From Bacteroidales bacterium (GTDB lineage: Bacteria; Bacteroidota; Bacteroidia; Bacteroidales; P3), in assembly GCA_017479385.1 (NCBI GenBank), contig JAFVCE010000005.1:62001-126000 (forward strand): a stretch of 64,000 nucleotides of DNA. Direction: 5' to 3'. Position 1 is the stretch's first letter, and the number at the start of each line of letters is the position of its first letter. A program made the position numbers and the translations under genes. Below the pieces are notes generated by a model that saw only the letters and a program-made list of their open reading frames with translations, did not search any database and was not told where the DNA came from. Of the stretch, positions 62,069 to 64,000 are shown in pieces.

Positions 62069-62077
62069 GCAAATATA
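62069..62077 (-). promoter_or_regulatory. Promoter -7 box (Omp28-like gene)
   Basis: TATATTTGC on the minus strand, 74 nt upstream of the chosen start at 61994. Confidence 0.65.
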
Positions 62078-62146
62078 CTCATTTTTTATTATTTTTTTAC
62101 TTTTTTTTGTTTTTTTTACAATATTTTTCATTTTGTTGCGTTATTA

Positions 62147-62764
62147 ATGCTGAAAATGATTTTGAAAATGAAGAAGTTTGCGATTGTTGCCTTGATGGCA
62201 TGTTTAACCTCGGTCGGTTTCGCCCAGCAGGTGAGTTCGCGCGCCAAAGCTATGCGCATGATGACCTACAGCCGCCCCGAGTATCAGGTTAAGGACATTA
62301 AAGTTTATACCGATACGATGACGGTCTACACTTTGGCCGACTATGTTATTTACCCCGTTGGCAAGTGGAGCTCGATTGAGCAGTATATTACTGACAATCA
62401 ACTGCAATGGTACCGTGAGGTGGGCTACAAGGCCTACTTCGATTCGATGTCGGTCTCGGTCAACACCATGAAGCGCCTCGACGGCAGTTTTCTTGATATG
62501 TATTACAGCATTTGGACCAAGCGCGTCGAGCTGCTTGGCGGCAAGATTACCGACCCCGAGGTGGTGCTCGACAATGGGGTGCACGTCGGTATGCGTAAAG
62601 ACGACGTGTTCAAGGTCTTCTTCAAACGTTACCCCAAGTCCTACACGGCCGACGTGGCGGTGCTCAAGGTGATGTCGGCTGCCGGCGAGGTGGCCGAGAT
62701 TTACACCTTTAAGGGCGACAAGCTGCGCCATGTCCAAATCGTTACGCGATACAAATATTATTAG
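62147..62764 (+). CDS. Hypothetical exported protein (205 aa)
   Basis: Not recognised. A signal peptide is clear (MKKFAIVALMACLTSVGFAQQ) whether the ATG at 62147, 62156 or 62168 is used; 62168 gives the most compact signal. The mature part is rich in Tyr, Val and Lys (YQVKDIKVYTDTMTVYTLAD, VFKVFFKRYPKSYTADVAVL) and may be a periplasmic or surface beta protein. It stands between the divergent Omp28-like gene and nadD, which starts 16 nt later and is probably cotranscribed. Confidence 0.75.
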   Translation: MLKMILKMKKFAIVALMACLTSVGFAQQVSSRAKAMRMMTYSRPEYQVKDIKVYTDTMTVYTLADYVIYPVGKWSSIEQYITDNQLQWYREVGYKAYFDSMSVSVNTMKRLDGSFLDMYYSIWTKRVELLGGKITDPEVVLDNGVHVGMRKDDVFKVFFKRYPKSYTADVAVLKVMSAAGEVAEIYTFKGDKLRHVQIVTRYKYY

Positions 62765-62780
62765 CAGCCGCTCACAGCTG

Positions 62781-63380
62781 ATGAAGCTCACAGGCCTCTT
62801 CTTCGGCTCGTTCAACCCCATACACGTGGGGCACATGATAATAGCCAACACCATGCTCGCCACCGGTGGGCTCGACGAGGTTTGGCTCGTGGTCTCGCCC
62901 CAAAACCCATTCAAACAGCGCGCCACGCTTTTGGCCGACCATCACCGCCTCGAGATGGTGCGCCGTGCAGTCGACGACAACTACCGCCTGCGTGCTTGCG
63001 ACGTCGAGATGCGCCTCCCACGACCCTCCTACACTTCGCTCACCCTCGCCCACCTCTCCGAACTTTACCCAACGCGCAGCTTTTGCCTCATTATGGGCGA
63101 AGACAACCTGGCCTCGTTCGACCGTTGGCGCAATGCCGACCACATTCTGGCCAACTATCGCCTCATGGTCTATCCGCGCCCCGGCAGCCACAATTGCCCG
63201 CTCGCTTCTCACCCCAACGTCACCATGGTCCAGACCCCGATGATGGACATCTCGTCCAGCTACATCCGCGCCCAGATTGCCGCCGGCCACGACGTGCGTT
63301 ACCTGCTCACCGAGCCGGTCTATACCTACCTCACCGAAATGCACTTCTACGAGCCAAAAAAGCCGCTCCTAAATGCTTGA
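62781..63380 (+). CDS. nadD: Nicotinate-nucleotide adenylyltransferase
   Basis: NadD adenylates nicotinate mononucleotide to deamido-NAD, the step after NadC. It is full length at about 199 residues. The nucleotidyltransferase motif is LFFGSFNPIHVGHM and the C-terminal signature is MDISSSYIRAQIAAG. The frame opens at 62730, but the ATG at 62781 (MKLTGLFFGSFNP) fits the family and starts after the previous gene. It ends convergently before the racemase gene, with a dispersed repeat between. Confidence 0.95.
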   Translation: MKLTGLFFGSFNPIHVGHMIIANTMLATGGLDEVWLVVSPQNPFKQRATLLADHHRLEMVRRAVDDNYRLRACDVEMRLPRPSYTSLTLAHLSELYPTRSFCLIMGEDNLASFDRWRNADHILANYRLMVYPRPGSHNCPLASHPNVTMVQTPMMDISSSYIRAQIAAGHDVRYLLTEPVYTYLTEMHFYEPKKPLLNA

Positions 63381-63388
63381 AAATCAGG

Positions 63389-63477
63389 ACTTGGGTCGTG
63401 TTAAAGAGGGGTTAAGGTCGTATTGAGGTCGAACAGGCATTGATATTCAGACAGTTAGCACCCCAAAAAATACCCTC
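63389..63477 (+). repeat. Dispersed intergenic repeat (locus R4)
   Basis: Nearly identical to 32195-32282 in the same orientation, including the flanking AAAAATACCCTC. It lies between the convergent nadD and alr genes. Confidence 0.88.
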
Positions 63478-63541
63478 CCCAGGCCGACTTCCACTCGATG
63501 GTGAGCCGACCCGTGGGCCTGTCGTCAGCCTCTTTTGGGGG

Positions 63542-64000
63542 TTACGATTCTTGGTAGTAGACTCGTTTGACGCGTGGCGATACGGCCGTTAGCAGTTCGT
63601 AGGGAATGGTGCCGGCAGCTTCGGCCATGAGTTTTAGGTGCTCGGCCGAGCCGAAGACCTCGACCGTGTCGCCTTCGGCGCAGGCAATGCCCGTCACGTC
63701 TACAAACGACATATCCATACACACGCTGCCAATGAGCGGCGCCATCTCGCCGCCCACCATCACGCGGCCGCGGCCGTAGCCCAGTTGGCGATGAATGCCG
63801 TCGGCGTAGCCAATGGGGATGATGGCGATGGTGGTGTCGCGTTGGGCCACAAAGCGGCGGTTGTAGCCCACCGAGTGGCCGGCCGGCACGGTCTTGATTT
63901 GCGAAATGCGCGTCAGCAGGCGGCTCACTGGGTGCAGGTGTTGCTGGGTCTCGTCGTCGGGCGCAATGCCGTAGAGCCCCAGCCCGAGGCGCACCATGTC
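63542..64000 (-). CDS. alr: Alanine racemase, C-terminal part (probably MurF-Alr fusion)
   Basis: The 3' end of a gene that continues beyond the window; the frame is open to the last base. The visible 152 residues are the C-terminal beta domain of alanine racemase: RLGLGLYGIAP, the catalytic Tyr in HSVGYNRRFVA, IPIGYADGIHRQLGYGRGRV, and the second-shell GSVCMDMSFVDVT. The PLP-Lys domain is outside. In Bacteroidota this racemase is commonly fused behind MurF, so a bifunctional MurF-Alr is likely but not shown here. Confidence 0.93.
   Translation of the reverse strand, partial: DMVRLGLGLYGIAPDDETQQHLHPVSRLLTRISQIKTVPAGHSVGYNRRFVAQRDTTIAIIPIGYADGIHRQLGYGRGRVMVGGEMAPLIGSVCMDMSFVDVTGIACAEGDTVEVFGSAEHLKLMAEAAGTIPYELLTAVSPRVKRVYYQES

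Overview
The window looks like chromosomal DNA of a Bacteroidales bacterium (phylum Bacteroidota). Many promoters carry the Bacteroidota -7 box TAnnTTTG. Two proteins end in type IX secretion (T9SS) sorting domains, one type A and one type B, and an Omp28-like protein also ends in a type A domain. There is a complete Bat (aerotolerance) operon, and Shine-Dalgarno sites are rarely visible. I did not recognise a species. No rRNA or CRISPR array is present; the only tRNA I found is tRNA-Ser(CGA).

Layout. 1-9.8 kb holds housekeeping genes: the 3' end of radA, a lipoprotein, the ribF - omega-amidase - mutS2 operon, and the nadC - yihY - RNA methyltransferase - queG operon. About 9.9-24.3 kb is an integrated phage-like element between queG and tRNA-Ser. 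It carries a tyrosine integrase, a small terminase-like protein, two small proteins resembling internal virion proteins, and an 11-kb gene for a giant polyvalent protein. 24.7-33.5 kb holds tRNA-Ser, a DPP IV-like peptidase, an outer-membrane barrel, gltX, an OmpH/Skp chaperone, a radical SAM protein, aroQ, a 65-residue protein and a thioesterase. 33.5-38.6 kb holds an MFS transporter, an EamA transporter, a DUF2461 protein, a secreted nuclease and a long non-coding stretch. 38.6-49.4 kb is one minus-strand block: TSCPD protein, caspase-fold protein, RseC-like protein, then batE, batD, batC, batB, batA, an accessory membrane protein, a DUF58 protein and MoxR. 49.6-64 kb holds two large T9SS cargo proteins flanking tyrS, then tex, an Omp28-like secreted protein, a small exported protein, nadD and the 3' end of an alanine racemase (probably murF-alr).

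The most unusual part is the element. Its giant gene encodes, in order, N-terminal repeats, a Gly/Ala-rich hydrophobic segment, a kinase-like domain, a ParB/DdrB-like domain, a PBECR-like nuclease domain, a second kinase-like domain, an ADP-ribosyltransferase-like domain, a zincin metallopeptidase and an LPD3-like domain. Such proteins are thought to be injected with phage or conjugative DNA. The gene is broken by two single-base frameshifts and stops abruptly at the left junction, where a 9-bp sequence also found upstream of the integrase is a candidate attachment core. A near-symmetric palindrome holds two divergent promoters that would drive both arms of the element.

Other points of note are a family of intergenic repeats built on an 11-nt unit, found mostly between convergent genes; a caspase-fold protein whose catalytic Cys is replaced by Ser, beside the MoxR/VWA Bat operon; and a GC-rich, apparently structured non-coding region at 38.15-38.59 kb. 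Domain names are from memory of family motifs; no database search was run.
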